From positions 248,001-312,000 of the forward strand of contig CAWIVF010000013.1 in the NCBI GenBank assembly GCA_963839535.1: DNA of 64,000 nt, in the 5' to 3' direction. Below the pieces are notes generated by a model that did no database searches, was not told where the DNA came from, and worked only from the letters and a program-made list of their open reading frames with translations. Below are positions 22,884 through 33,086 of the stretch, piece after piece; the first letter of the stretch is position 1, and every line of letters starts with the position of its first letter. The stretch comes from RHKX01 sp963839535 (GTDB taxonomy: Bacteria > Actinomycetota > Thermoleophilia > Solirubrobacterales > 70-9). Position numbers and translations under genes: made by a program.

Positions 22884-23471
22884 ATGGACCTCTTCCTCGC
22901 GATCTGCCAGGGGCTCGGCCTGGCGCTGGCGATCGGCATCGGCGGCGCGCTCGTCGCCCTCTTCGCCGCCGTGATGGCGAGCTTCGCCGCCGGAATCGAC
23001 ATCGACAGCACCGACTTCGGCTTCTTCGGGGAGACCTGGTTCCTCACCGTCCTGCTGGCGCTCGTCGCCGTCGGCGTCTTCGCCCGCAACCGGGAGGCGG
23101 CGCGCATCCCGCTCGTCATCCTCCTCGGCGCCGTCGGCGCGATTGCCTTCGCCGCCTCCCTGGCGGAGGAGACCGAGACCGCCTGGCCCGGCCTGATCGT
23201 CGGCTTCCTCGCGACGGCGGTTGCGGCGGCGATCGCGGCCGACGTCCTCGAGGGAGCGATCCGCCGCGCGCGGAGCACCGGGTCCGAGACGGCGGAGACG
23301 GCGGTCAACTCCCTGATCCTCGGCTTCTCCCTCGCCGGGATGATCATCGTCGTGCTGTCGCTCTTCGTCCCCTTCCTCTCGCTTCTCTTCGCGGTCGGCC
23401 TGGTCGTCCTCGCGCTCGGCCGCCGTCGCAAGGCGGGAGAGAAGTACGAGGGCCTCCGCATCCTGAGGTAG
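22884..23471 (+). CDS. Multi-pass membrane protein of unknown function
   Basis: 195 residues with six hydrophobic stretches, for example ALAIGIGGALVALFAAVMAS, FLTVLLALVAVGVF and LFVPFLSLLFAVGLVVLALG. I recognise no catalytic motif. ATG 22884; divergent from the aminotransferase. It is followed 27 bases later by the phosphodiesterase gene on the same strand, so the two may be co-transcribed. Confidence 0.6.
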   Translation: MDLFLAICQGLGLALAIGIGGALVALFAAVMASFAAGIDIDSTDFGFFGETWFLTVLLALVAVGVFARNREAARIPLVILLGAVGAIAFAASLAEETETAWPGLIVGFLATAVAAAIAADVLEGAIRRARSTGSETAETAVNSLILGFSLAGMIIVVLSLFVPFLSLLFAVGLVVLALGRRRKAGEKYEGLRILR

Positions 23472-23498
23472 CTACCGCGACTCTGCGAACCTGAGGTC

Positions 23499-25026
23499 GT
23501 GCAGCGCAAGCTCGTCCTCGCCGTCGTCGACTCCCTCCGCAGCGACATGCTGCTGCGGGCGATCGAGTCGGGCAACGCGCCGACGTTCAAGGCGCTGGTC
23601 GAGCGCGGCGAGCTCGTCCGCGACTGCGTCTCGAGCTTCCCCTCGGTCACGCCGGTCTGCACCTCCGAGATAACGACGGGCGTGCGCCCCGATCGCCACC
23701 TGATCCCGGGGATGAACTGGTACCACCGGGCCGAGCGGCGCTACATCGAGTACGGCTCGTCCTTCGAGGCGACGCGCGCGTTCGGCCTGTTCCGCTCGCT
23801 CTACGACACGGTCTACAACCTCAACATGGGGCACCTCAACCACGAGACCCCGACCGTCTTCGAGACCCTCGGCGACGCCGGCTTCCGCACCGCCTGCACG
23901 CCGTTCCTGATCTACCGCGGACGCAAGCGTCACGAGGTCGGCCTCGAGGGCCTGTTGAAGGCGGTGGCGGGCGCGGCGAAGTTCCACCACGCGGTCTGGG
24001 GGCCCGACGAGCTGTTCTACGGCGAGCTCTACTCGTCGCGCAGGGTCGACTGCAAGCCGACGCTGGCGCGGCCGAACACGCGCGACGCCTACTCCGCCTG
24101 CGTCGCCCGCGAGCTCGTCGAGCACGACCTCTACGACTTCCTCCTCTTCTCGCTCCCCGACAACGACTACATCTCTCACCGCGACGGCCCCGAGGCGACC
24201 GAGCCCTCGATCGCGATCGCCGACGACGCGATGCGGGACCTGGTCGAGGCCCACGGCGGGATCGACCCGTTCCTCGAGCGCAACGCGGTCGTTGTCGTCG
24301 CCGACCACGCGCAGAGCGACGTCACCGATGCGCTGCCCCTCGCCGACGCGCTGGGCGAGCGCTGGAACGTGCTGCTGCCGAACGCCGCCGTCGACGGCGA
24401 CACCGACCTCGCCGTCGGGCCGAGCGGCCGCGGCGCCGGGATCTGGGTCCTCCGCGAGGGCCGCAAGCGCGAGGCCCTCGCCCAGCGGGTGCGCAACCGG
24501 ATCGAGCGCCACATCGACGGCGTCGAGCTGATCGTCTGGCTGAGCGGGGAGGGGGAGGACCGCGAGGCCGCCGTCCGCCAGGGCTCGGCCGAGCTGCGCT
24601 TCCGGCCCGGCGGGGACGTCGGCGACCAGCGCGGCGGGACCTGGTCGGTCGAGGGGGACCTCGAGGCGCTCGGCGCTCGGCGTCGAGGACGGCCGCTTCG
24701 TCGCGCCCGACTACCCGGACGCGCTCCAGCGCCTCTGGTCGGCGCTGCGCAACCCGAACGCGGCCGACATCCTGCTCAGCCTCGCGCCCGGCTGGGAGTG
24801 CGTGGACTGGGGCGGCGCGACCCACATCCCCGGCGGCAGCCACGGCTCGCTGCGGGCCGACGACTCGCTCGGGACGCTGCTGACGGTGGGCGTCGAGGGC
24901 GAGCGGCCGGAGCGTGAGCTCTGGGCCATCAGCGACGTCGCCGGCCTCGTCAACGGGCACTTCGGCCTCGCGGATGGCACGGGCGATGGGGCCGCCGCGG
25001 CGGTTGCCTCGAGCGCCGCCGCCTAG
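23499..25026 (+). CDS. Alkaline-phosphatase-superfamily phosphodiesterase, one frame break
   Basis: About 507 residues. Metal-binding pattern of type I phosphodiesterase/nucleotide pyrophosphatases: LAVVDSLRSDML, the nucleophile Thr/Ser region SFPSVTPVCTSEITTG, FSLPDNDYISH and VVVVADHAQSDV. Substrate unknown; no secretion signal, so probably cytosolic. GTG 23499. At 24666-24681 a 7-base unit (GCGCTCG) occurs twice in tandem and shifts the frame; removing one copy joins LEALGVEDGRFVAPDYPDAL and the C-terminal domain ending at 25026. Confidence 0.78.
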
Positions 25027-25035
25027 GATCGACCG

Positions 25036-25538
25036 GTGGAGACCGAAGCCGACTCAACCGTGCGCGAGCGCGCCCGCGACCGCTGGGACACCGCGGCCGA
25101 CGCCGCCTGGGGCCTGGTCCGGCGGGTCCACCTCGGCACCCGGCGGCCGGCGAACTGGCTGCAGCTCTTCCACTTCGCGGTCGTCGGCGGCACCGGCTAC
25201 GTGGTCAACCTCATCGTCTTCACCCTGCTCAACGGCGGCGCCGGGATCAACCACCTGCTGGCGGCGATCGGCGCGTTCGCGGTCGCGGTGACGAACAACT
25301 TCCTGCTCAACCGCCACTGGACCTTCCGCCGCCAGGGCTCGCACGGAGGCGCACGCCGGCTTCCAGGCGGCGCGCTTCCTCACCGTCAGCACGGTCGGCC
25401 TCGCCGTCAACCTCGTCGGCGCTCGCCGTCCTGGTCGACGGCCTCGGCGTCGCGGAGCTGCCGGGCCAGGCGATCGCCGTCGCGCTGGCGACGCCGGTCA
25501 ACTTCATCGGCAACAAGCTCTGGACCTTCGACCGCTGA
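25036..25538 (+). CDS. GtrA-like membrane protein, two frame breaks
   Basis: About 167 residues. GtrA family: FHFAVVGGTGYVVNLIVFTL, TNNFLLNRHWTFRR, then after a shift ARFLTVSTVGLAVNLVG and, after a second, NFIGNKLWTFDR. Four membrane helices; family members help flip or transfer polyprenyl-linked sugars. The breaks near 25345 (extra G in CACGGAG) and 25415 (extra G in GGCGCTCGCC) are both +1. It begins 10 bases after the phosphodiesterase stop. Confidence 0.82.
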
Positions 25539-25570
25539 GGCCGCGATCGGCGGCCTGCGATCATGGCCCC

Positions 25571-25822
25571 ATGGTCAACATCAAGAAGCTGGCCGATCGC
25601 GCCAAGGTGGCGCGGCGGGTGGTCGAGCAGCAGGGCGGAGCCGAGGGGCTCAAGCAGAAGGCGGAGCGCTTGCGTGGCGTCGCCAAGGGCGGCGGCACGA
25701 TGACGGAGCGGGCGAAGGCGGCGGCCCAGGTCGCGCGCGACAAGCCCAATCCGGCGAGCGACGTGGCCGGGGACGACGTGAGCGGCCCGATCGGCGGCGG
25801 CGCGGCCCCACCGGAACGCTGA
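25571..25822 (+). CDS. Small basic hypothetical protein
   Basis: 83 residues, Lys/Ala-rich helical N-terminal half (MVNIKKLADRAKVARRVVEQ), then a Pro/Gly tail. It faintly resembles the short MT0933-type antitoxin-like proteins of Actinobacteria, but no partner gene is present and I would not assign a function. ATG 25571. Confidence 0.5.
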   Translation: MVNIKKLADRAKVARRVVEQQGGAEGLKQKAERLRGVAKGGGTMTERAKAAAQVARDKPNPASDVAGDDVSGPIGGGAAPPER

Positions 25823-25842
25823 CCGCGCCTCGGCGCAGGGGG

Positions 25843-27556
25843 ATGCCGGCGGTCCTCATCGGACTGCTGGCGACGTTGGTCACGGCGCTGCTCGTGGCGG
25901 CGCCGGCGGCGGGATCCGAGGCCGTCACCGTCGGCGAACCAGATTCCGACGGCGGTCCCGAACGGGCTGCCCGTCACGCCCGACGACTACGAGGTGACCG
26001 CCGGCGAGGCGCTCACGGCAGCCGACAACGATCCGAAGGTCATCGCCCGCAAGGCCGAGCTCGGCCCCAAGGCCGACGAGCTCACCGCGACCGTCACCGC
26101 CGAGGCCGTGCGCGTCTGGGAGGTCGGGTACTTCAACCGCGACGGCAAGGTCAACCTGGTCGTCGTCGACGGCCTCTCCGGAGAGGTGACCGAGTCGTGG
26201 ACGGGCCCCGCGGTCGACTGGCCGATGGCGCGCGGGCACGAGAGCCAGTTCGGGCACCTGCTCAACGCGCCGTGGGTCTGGGGGCCGCTGGCGGCGATCT
26301 TCCTGCTCGGCCTCCTCGACTTCCGGCGCTGGCGCAAGTGGGTCCACCTCGACCTGCTGGTCCTGCTCTCCTTCGGCGTCAGCCAGGCGTACTTCAACGC
26401 GGCGGAGATCGGCGTCTCGGTCCCCCTCTACTACCCGCCGCTGGTCTACCTGCTTCTGCGCATGCTCTGGCTCGGCTTCCGCGGCGCGCCGGCGGGGAGG
26501 GCGGGGGAGGGGCTGCGACCGAGCATGCCGGCCTGGCTGATGACGGTGCTCGTCGTCGCGCTGATCGCGCTGCGGATCGCCGGCAACGTCGCCGACTCGG
26601 GCGTGATCGACGTCGGCTACGCGGGCGTGATCGGCGCCGACAAGATCACCGACGCCCAGCCGATCTACGGCGACGAGTCCTTCCCCGAGAACAACCCGAC
26701 CGGCGACACCTACGGGCCGGCCAACTACTTCGCCTACGTGCCGTTCGAGGCCGTCCTCCCCTGGAGCGGCGACTGGGACGAGCTGCCGGCCGCGCACGCC
26801 GCCGCGCTCTTCTTCGACCTGGTGACGGTCGTCGGCCTGTTCCTGCTCGGCCGGCTGCTGGTCCGGCGCCGGCTGCTCGCGGGGCTGCGCGAGAACGTCG
26901 CGGGGCTGGTCCTCGCCTTCGCCTGGGTCGCCTATCCGTACACGGCGTTCGTCACCCAGAGCAACGCGAACGACTCGCTGATCGCCGCGCTGCTCGTCTG
27001 GAGCCTCGTCCTCTTCGCCAGCCCGCTCGCGCGCGGGGGTCTGCTCGCCGCCGCCTCCCTCGCGAAGTTCGTGCCGCTCGTCCTCGTCCCGCTGTACGCG
27101 GCGGGGGAGCGGGGGATGCGCCCGCTCTCGCCGCTGTGGCGCTACGAGAACCGCCGCTCGCTCCTCCTGTTCGCGGCGGCGTTCGTCGTCGGCGCCGGCC
27201 TGCTGCTGGCCCACCCCGCGGTGGACCCCGGCCTGAGCGAGTTCTACGACCGGACGATCCGCAGCCAGGTCGAGCGGACGAGCCCGTTCAGCATCTGGGG
27301 GCAGGCCGACATCGAGTGGCTGCAGACGGCGCTGAAGGTGGCCACCGTCGCGCTCGCGGTGCTGGTCGCCTTCGTCCCCCGGGAGCGCACGCTGCCCCAG
27401 GTCGCGGCCCTGAGCGCGGCGGTGATCATCGCGGTCGAGATCACGCTCGAGCACTGGTTCTACCTCTACATCCCCTGGTTCCTCGGGGCGATGCTGGTCG
27501 CGATGCTGGCGGTCAGCCCTCGGCCAGCCGCTCCGCGAGCCGCGAGTACCGGCTGA
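25843..27556 (+). CDS. Polytopic membrane glycosyltransferase-like protein (GT87-like), one frame break
   Basis: About 570 residues. Signal-like N-terminus (MPAVLIGLLATLVTALLVAA), an extracytoplasmic stretch, then at least ten membrane helices. Loop motifs such as GDTYGPANYFAYVPFE and AYPYTAFVTQSNANDSLIA resemble polyprenyl-phosphate-sugar-dependent (GT-C/GT87, DUF2029-like) transferases; assignment moderate. The frame shifts by +1 near 25935 (GTCGGCGAACC). The last 44 bases overlap the convergent recD2 end. The GtrA neighbour supports a lipid-linked sugar role. Confidence 0.6.
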
Positions 27557-29669
27557 GCGCGTCGGTGTTCGCCAGCGCGCGGTCGAGCGCGCGGCGGTCG
27601 CCGGCGAGGACGCAGAGCTGCTGCGCCCGCGTCACCGCGGTGTAGAGCAGGTTGCGCGAGAGCAGCCGCGGCGCGTGGGTGCTGTGGAGGCAGACGATCA
27701 CCGCCGGCACCTCGAAGCCCTGCGCCTTGTGGACCGAGGTGCAGAAGCCGCCGCGGAGTGAGCGCGCCTCGCGGTAGGGCAGCGTCAGGAACTCGCCGAG
27801 GTCCGTCTCGAGGATCAGCTCGGCGCCCTCCTCGTCGGCGTCGTCGATCACGAAGATCGTCCCGTTCGCGATGCCGTGCTCGGGCAGGCTGCGGGTGGTG
27901 ATCACCTTCTCGCCGAGCGCGAAGCGGCCGTCGCAGCAGCGCTCCGCCGAGCCGCAGAGCGCCTCCCGCATCCGCGCGTGGAGGACGTCGATCCCGAGCG
28001 CCCCCTTGTACTGAGGGGCGAGGATCTGCACCTGCCGGGTCGGGTCGAGCCCGAACTGCTCGGGGATCCGCTCGACCGCCATCGTGATCACGTCGTCGGC
28101 GAGGGCCTCGGCGCTCGCCTTGTTGTGGATGTAGAAGTCGCGGTCCTCCTCCTCGTTGGGCTCCGAGCGCGGCGGCTCCCCGGTCCGGATCGCGTGGGCG
28201 GCGCCGACGATCATCGAGCGCCGCGCCTGGCGGAACACGTGGTCGAGGCGGACGGTCGGCGCGATCCCCGCCTCGATCAGCTCGCAGAACGGCTTGCCGG
28301 GACCGACCGGCGGCAGCTGGTCGACGTCGCCGATCAGCACGAGGTGGGTCTCGGGCCCGATCCCCGCGATCAGGTGGCGGCAGATCTCCAGCGAGAGCAT
28401 CGAGGCCTCGTCGACGATCACCAGGTCGGCCTCGATCGGCGAGTCCTCGTCCCGCCCGGGGATCTCGCCCGGGATCCACTCGAGCGCCTTGTGGATCGTC
28501 TGCGCCGGCGCGCCGTTGGTCGCCTGGGTCAGGCGCCGGGCGGCGCGGCCGGTCGGCGCGAGGAGGCGGATCGCGAGGTCGCGCGTGTCGGCCATCCGGG
28601 CGAGCGCGTCGGTCAGGTGCGTCTTGCCGGTGCCGGGGCCGCCGGTGATCACCGAGAGGCGACGGGTGAGCGCGTGCTCGGTGGCGGCGCGCTGCGCGTC
28701 GGTGAGGTTGGAGTCGGCGAGCTCGGACTCGAGCGGCGGCTTGTCCCAGGCCGGCTCCGAGCGGGCCATGCTGCCGAGCGCCGCCGCGAGCCAGCGCTCC
28801 GCCCGGTAGGTCCACTCGCGGTAGACGAGCGTCCCCTCGATCTCGAGCTCCGGCGCGGCGGCGATGTGGCCGATCGACGGCTCGCGGCCGAGCAGCTCCC
28901 GCACCGACGTGATCAGCTCGGGGAGGGGGAGGTGGGTGTGGCCGCGGTTCTCCCCCTCGCGCAGCGCGTGCACCGCGGCCGCGCGGGTGCGCCGCTGGGA
29001 GTCGGGCTCGGTCCCGCAGGCGAGGGCCAGCCGGTCGGCGCCGTGGAAGCCGACGCCGGCGATGGCGGTCAGCGAGTAGGGGTCGTCGTGGACCTCCTCG
29101 GCCGCGCGCGAGCCGTGCAGCGAGATCAGCTCGCCGACGTGGCGCGCCAGCCCGTGCGGCGCCAGCAGCGAGTAGAGCCGCCGCTGCACCCGGCGCTCGA
29201 CCCACTCCTCGGCGGCGTCGGTGACCGCCTCCCCGCGCAGGCCCTTGACCGTCGCGAAGGCCGCCTCGGGGTCGCGGTCGATCGTCTCGAAGACCTCCTC
29301 GGCGCCGTGTCGCTCGATCAGCTCGTCGGCGCGCTTCGTCCCGATCCCGGGGATCGTCTTCAGGTAGCGGCGGATGCCGTCCAGGCCGGCCGGGTCGAGC
29401 GGCTCCGCCTCGCGCGCCGCGAGCTGCATGCCGTGGCGGGCGTGGTTCTCGAACGTCCCGCGCAGCCGCGCGCGGCTCTCCTCCTCGAGGTGGCCGAGCG
29501 GGCCGACCGCGGGGATCGGCGAGCCGTCGGGCAGCGTCACCTCGACGACGGCGAACGCACCGTCCTCGCTGGCGAAGCGGACGTACTCGACCCGCACCTC
29601 GCCGTCGAACGGATCACCGACCGCAGGGCCGGCATCGAGGAGGGCGTCCTGGGCGATCGTCGAGGTCAC
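27513..29669 (-). CDS. recD2: RecD2-type ATP-dependent DNA helicase
   Basis: 718 residues, intact. N-terminal OB-like and helix-hairpin-helix region (LKTIPGIGTKRADELIE), then SF1 helicase motifs: I VITGGPGTGKTHLTDAL, II DLVIVDEASMLSLE, III LIGDVDQLPPVGPG, and VI SVHKAQGFEVPAVIV…YTAVTRA. This is the stand-alone RecD2 of bacteria without RecBC, a 5'-3' helicase in repair. It contrasts with surrounding genes in having no frame breaks. Confidence 0.94.
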   Translation of the reverse strand: MTSTIAQDALLDAGPAVGDPFDGEVRVEYVRFASEDGAFAVVEVTLPDGSPIPAVGPLGHLEEESRARLRGTFENHARHGMQLAAREAEPLDPAGLDGIRRYLKTIPGIGTKRADELIERHGAEEVFETIDRDPEAAFATVKGLRGEAVTDAAEEWVERRVQRRLYSLLAPHGLARHVGELISLHGSRAAEEVHDDPYSLTAIAGVGFHGADRLALACGTEPDSQRRTRAAAVHALREGENRGHTHLPLPELITSVRELLGREPSIGHIAAAPELEIEGTLVYREWTYRAERWLAAALGSMARSEPAWDKPPLESELADSNLTDAQRAATEHALTRRLSVITGGPGTGKTHLTDALARMADTRDLAIRLLAPTGRAARRLTQATNGAPAQTIHKALEWIPGEIPGRDEDSPIEADLVIVDEASMLSLEICRHLIAGIGPETHLVLIGDVDQLPPVGPGKPFCELIEAGIAPTVRLDHVFRQARRSMIVGAAHAIRTGEPPRSEPNEEEDRDFYIHNKASAEALADDVITMAVERIPEQFGLDPTRQVQILAPQYKGALGIDVLHARMREALCGSAERCCDGRFALGEKVITTRSLPEHGIANGTIFVIDDADEEGAELILETDLGEFLTLPYREARSLRGGFCTSVHKAQGFEVPAVIVCLHSTHAPRLLSRNLLYTAVTRAQQLCVLAGDRRALDRALANTDALSRYSRLAERLAEG

Positions 29670-29802
29670 CGATTGAAGGTAGGGGGAGCCGCGGATGGGC
29701 GCTTGGCGGTACGTCCAGTCAATCGTGGACGACGGCTCAAGTGGGGACCATCAGTGCCGATAGGAACGCGGTACGGGATCAACTTCAGAACGGGGGAGCC
29801 GA

Positions 29803-30634
29803 ATGCTGAAGCGCATTCTCGGCCGCTTGACGTACGCCAACGTGATGGCGACGGTCGCGGTCTTCATCGCAATCGGGGGCGGCGCCTACGCGGCCGGCCT
29901 CGCCAAGAACAGCGTCAAGTCGAAGCAGATCAAGAACGGCGCGGTCAAGACCGCCGATCTCGGCAAGGACGCGGTCACGTCGAAGAAGGTCGGCGCCGGA
30001 ACGCTGCTCGCCAGCGACTTCGCCAAGGGCCAGTTGCCTGCGGGGGAGCGCGGGCCGGCGGGTGCCGACGGTGAGGACGGGACCGACGGAGTCGACGGAA
30101 CTGACGGCGTGGACGGCGATGACGGCATCGATGGGGACGACGGATCTCCCGACACGCCGGCCCAGGTGCTCGCCAAGCTGCTCACGGTCGATGGCTCGGG
30201 GTCCGCGCTGAGTGCGGACAACCTCGACGGCCAGGACTCGACTGACTTCGGGGACGTGCAGTCGTCCCAGCTGACGGTCCCACTCGGAGCGGCGGTGACG
30301 ACCTACGCGCCCATCACGGGCGTGAACCCGACCGTTACTCAGCGGTCGGCGGCCGAGACTGGCAGCCCGAACCGACCGCTCGTGCTGCGCGATCTGTTCG
30401 TTCGGCTGAGACGGCTGCGGCGAGCGGGACGACACGTTCACCGTGGGCAATCAGATGGCAATCCGGCGGCCATCTCGTGCATCGATTCAGCGGCGCGACA
30501 ACCTGCAGCAGCTCCGATCGGGAACGCACCGGTGCCGGCTGGCAGTGCACTCGCGACAACGATCGTTGAAGGCGCAGGCCGCCAACGCGGACGACGTCAC
30601 CGCCACCGTCGGCTTCCGGATGACGCCGGGGTGA
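29803..30634 (+). CDS. Surface/secreted collagen-like repeat protein, C-terminus frame-broken
   Basis: About 275 residues. N-terminal membrane or signal helix (NVMATVAVFIAIGGGAYAAG), then the block AKNSVKSKQIKNGAVKTADL that recurs in many Thermoleophilia proteins, then 14 Gly-X-X units (GADGEDGTDGVDGTDGVDG). The C-terminus ends NADDVTATVGFRMTPG; between 30400 and 30570 at least two indels scramble the frame. Likely exported and wall-associated (inference). GGGGGAG precedes ATG 29803. Confidence 0.6.
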
Positions 30635-30637
30635 GGC

Positions 30638-31697
30638 TCAGTCGTTGCGGGCGGCCCGACGCTCCCGCTTGCACGTCTTGCGGTCCTTGAAGACGTAACA
30701 GCGGAGCGCCGGCTCGGCGCGCGTGGGCGAGTCGTCCAGGTACAGGGCCTTGAGCGCAGCCGCGATCTGTGCCGGGGCGGTCACCGGGTCGACGCCCGGC
30801 TGGAACTGCTCGGCGCAGACGGTCGGGCTGATCCGGTCGGGGTCGGCGGGCCCGGGGTTGTTCAGCGCGTCGAGCGCCAGCGCCGCGGCGGTCGGGTCCA
30901 CCGTCCCGACCGCCAGATGCTCGGACTTCGCGTTCGGGCAGACCTGCTGGATCAGCACGTTCGTGATCTTGGCCTTGCCGGTGACGTATGAGGCGCCGGG
31001 CTGAGGCGTGACCGTCTGGTCGAGCTCCGTGGCGATCTCGGTGTAGGAGATGCCGCGGAACGTCTCGGCCTTCGAGTTGAGCGCGCGGATGAACTCCGAG
31101 CCGCTCGACTGCTGCGCGCCCGCGGCGGTGCAGGTCGTCGGTTCCGTCGCAGCCGCGGGCCTCGTCGGTGCCGTGGTTGGTGCCGGCGAAGCCGATGACG
31201 TCGTCGACCATCGCCCGGGTGTCGGGCCAGAAGCGCAGCGGCCAGCGCATCGCCATCCCGCCCTGGCTGTGGCCCATGACGGCGATCTTCCGGCCCGCCA
31301 TCGCGTGCACCGTGCGGATCGCGTAGGTCAGGTACTGGCCGCGGATCTGGATGTCGGTCTGGTTCGAGTTGCGCGGACCGGGCTGGTTGGAGGTGCAGTA
31401 CGGGATGCCCTCCTGCTCGAAGAGGGACTCGTAGTTCCAGGAGAAGTTCTGGTCGGAGTTGACGCCCGTCGCCGGCACGAGCAGCACCGGAGCGCGCTCG
31501 GCCCCGGCGACGTCGTCGCTGCACTCGAGGCTCTCCTGCAGCTTGTCCTTGTCCACCCGCAGCTTCGGCCCGGGCCGGTTCAGCGGCGCGAAGGGGTCCG
31601 CCGATGCCGACGGCGCCACCACGGCGATCAGCAGCAGCGCCATCGCCGCCGCGGTCACGATCAATTGCATCCGGCCTGCCGCCGGGCTCTCGTCCAT
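30638..31697 (-). CDS. Secreted alpha/beta-hydrolase lipase, one frame break
   Basis: About 352 residues. Signal peptide ending SASADPF near residue 35; nucleophile elbow GHSQGG (G-x-S-x-G), oxyanion region LLVPATGVNSDQNFSW, and FAGTNHGTDEARGCDG. Several Cys pairs suggest disulfides outside the cell. Similar to actinobacterial triacylglycerol lipases. The break is near 31150 (GACGGAACCGACG); downstream frame reads TTCTAAGAQQSSGSEF to CYVFKDRKTCKRERR. ATG 31697. Confidence 0.8.
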
Positions 31698-31738
31698 ACC
31701 CTGAAACCTAACGGGCCGTCCCAGCCGGCCGCCCCGGT

Positions 31739-32143
31739 TCAGGGCCGAAGCGTCCTGAAGCCGGCGGCGTGAAAGTCCGCGTCGAAGGCGAGCGCGTCGA
31801 GGATGTTGCGCTCGTCCATCAGCTGGAAGCTCACCGCGTCGACGAAGGAGTACTCGCGCTCGTCGTGCTTTCGGAGCCACTCGAGCGCTGCCTCCTCCAG
31901 CTTCCGTTCCACATGGACTATCCGGTAGCGCTCGCTGCGTCGGATGGCATCGACGACCTTCACGGCGGCACCGTGCCCGAACCTCCGGCGGGCGAACGTC
32001 CAGCACTCCCCGAGCACGTGGTTGGTGGTGATCGGAGCGAGCGACGCGAGAGCGCCCTTGAGCTCGATCGCGATCTCGTGGTTGCGGTCACGCGGGTTGA
32101 GCGCAGCGACGAGGTACGAGGTATCGATGAAGACGTCACCCAT
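31739..32143 (-). CDS. vapC: VapC-type PIN-domain toxin (module 1)
   Basis: 134 residues. PIN acidic residues in VFIDTSYLVAAL (Asp near 6), NHVLGECWTF (Glu), FVDAVSFQLM (Asp) and the final ALAFDADF. Predicted Mg-dependent RNase that cleaves tRNA/rRNA in the free state. ATG 32143 overlaps the antitoxin stop by 8 bases. In a toxin-antitoxin-rich stretch. Confidence 0.85.
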   Translation of the reverse strand: MGDVFIDTSYLVAALNPRDRNHEIAIELKGALASLAPITTNHVLGECWTFARRRFGHGAAVKVVDAIRRSERYRIVHVERKLEEAALEWLRKHDEREYSFVDAVSFQLMDERNILDALAFDADFHAAGFRTLRP

Positions 32144-32369
32144 AGATGACGTCGTCATGGCGCTCGGAGTCCAGGGGCGCGCCCCCCGTGAAGGTGCCGA
32201 AGAGGGCGACCAGCGGATCCTCCTCGAGCGGCGGCAGCTTGCGCAGGTCGGCGCGCAGGAGCCGCCGAACGACCTCGGCCTTCGAGATGCCGAACTGGCT
32301 CGCGAAGCGCCCGAGCTCCTGATCGAGCTCGGGCTCCAACGAGATCTGAAGCCGTTTCATGCGCGCCAA
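32136..32369 (-). CDS. vapB: Ribbon-helix-helix antitoxin (VapB-type, module 1)
   Basis: 77 residues. MKRLQISLEPELDQELGRF then ISKAEVVRRLLRADL is a CopG-type RHH domain; the acidic tail …LDSERHDDVIYG would wrap the toxin. TTG 32369 is chosen because AGGAGG lies 9 bases upstream; the in-frame ATG 32360 has poor spacing. A palindrome and promoter lie at 32371-32421. Confidence 0.8.
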   Translation of the reverse strand: MARMKRLQISLEPELDQELGRFASQFGISKAEVVRRLLRADLRKLPPLEEDPLVALFGTFTGGAPLDSERHDDVIYG

Positions 32370-32370
32370 G

Positions 32371-32421
32371 TTACGTCACCTCCTGTGAAGTGATGTAAGC
32401 ATGGTGTGCCGATTGCGTCAA
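32371..32421 (-). promoter_or_regulatory. VapBC-1 promoter with overlapping palindrome
   Basis: Minus strand: TTGACG (32416-32421), 17-base spacer, TTACAT (32393-32398). Arms TTACATCACTT and AGGTGACGTAA (32371-32398) form an imperfect inverted repeat (9 of 11) covering the -10 and the ribosome-binding site, fitting repression by the VapB dimer. Confidence 0.6.
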
Positions 32422-32488
32422 CACTTCGGGGCAACGACGCTTGCTTGCTCCCGGAAGCAACGGGCTGCCTGGGGGCAGCGTGAGCGCG

Positions 32489-32662
32489 CTAGGCGTTGGC
32501 GAAGCCGATGGCCATCAGCGGGAAGGCCGTCAGGAACGCAAGGACGATCCCGATCAGGGCCCCTGAGCCCGCGCTCGCGCTGCGCGAGCGCGCTCCGAGC
32601 ATTGCCCCGAGCAGTGCGCCGAGGACGATCACGCCGATCGGGATCCAGAAGATGGTGTCCAT
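32489..32662 (-). CDS. Small two-helix membrane protein
   Basis: 57 residues: IFWIPIGVIVLGALLGAMLG, a short Ser/Arg loop, then ALIGIVLAFLTAFPLMAIGF. Two membrane helices with glycine spacing. ATG 32662 to TAG 32489. No family recognised. It sits just upstream of the VapBC-1 promoter region. Confidence 0.55.
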   Translation of the reverse strand: MDTIFWIPIGVIVLGALLGAMLGARSRSASAGSGALIGIVLAFLTAFPLMAIGFANA

Positions 32663-32672
32663 GGGCGGAAGC

Positions 32673-33017
32673 CTATAACGGCGGCTCGCCGGGGAGGTCG
32701 GAGCCGTCGCGCCCCGCCTCGTCGGCGAAGAACACGTCCTCGAAGCCGCCGTCCTCGGCGATCAGGATCGAGACGAGCGCGAGGAAGCCGGTGACGCCGG
32801 CGAGCTCCTCGTCGTCGTGGTGCTCGGCGACGAGGGCGAGGATCGAGCGCAGCCGCAGCGCGCTCCGGTCGATGATCTCGAGCCCGTCGTCGGTCGGCAC
32901 GCCGGGCTCCCCACCCTCGGCGACGATCACCTGGTGGACGGTGCCGGTCACGTTCAGCAGCGCCGTGATCAGCCGGTCGAGCTCGGGTCCATCGATGGGC
33001 TCGACCTGCACTGCCAT
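32673..33017 (-). CDS. Hypothetical acidic protein
   Basis: 114 residues, rich in Asp/Glu (VQVEPIDGPELDRLITALLN … DDEELAGVTGFLALVSILI). One amphipathic or weakly hydrophobic helix near residues 72-88; no known motif. ATG 33017; 10 bases before the two-helix membrane protein on the same strand. Probably real because the frame is long and the composition normal. Confidence 0.5.
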   Translation of the reverse strand: MAVQVEPIDGPELDRLITALLNVTGTVHQVIVAEGGEPGVPTDDGLEIIDRSALRLRSILALVAEHHDDEELAGVTGFLALVSILIAEDGGFEDVFFADEAGRDGSDLPGEPPL

Positions 33018-33086
33018 GCACTGGTGAAGCCCGGCGGGACGGCCTCTGCCCCGTGGGGGGTAAGCGCCCGCCTCGGTCGCGCCTGC

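Noticed and set aside
27466..29205. Second long minus-strand frame overlapping recD2
   Set aside because: It is the Arg/Ala-rich shadow of recD2, whose own frame has all helicase motifs.
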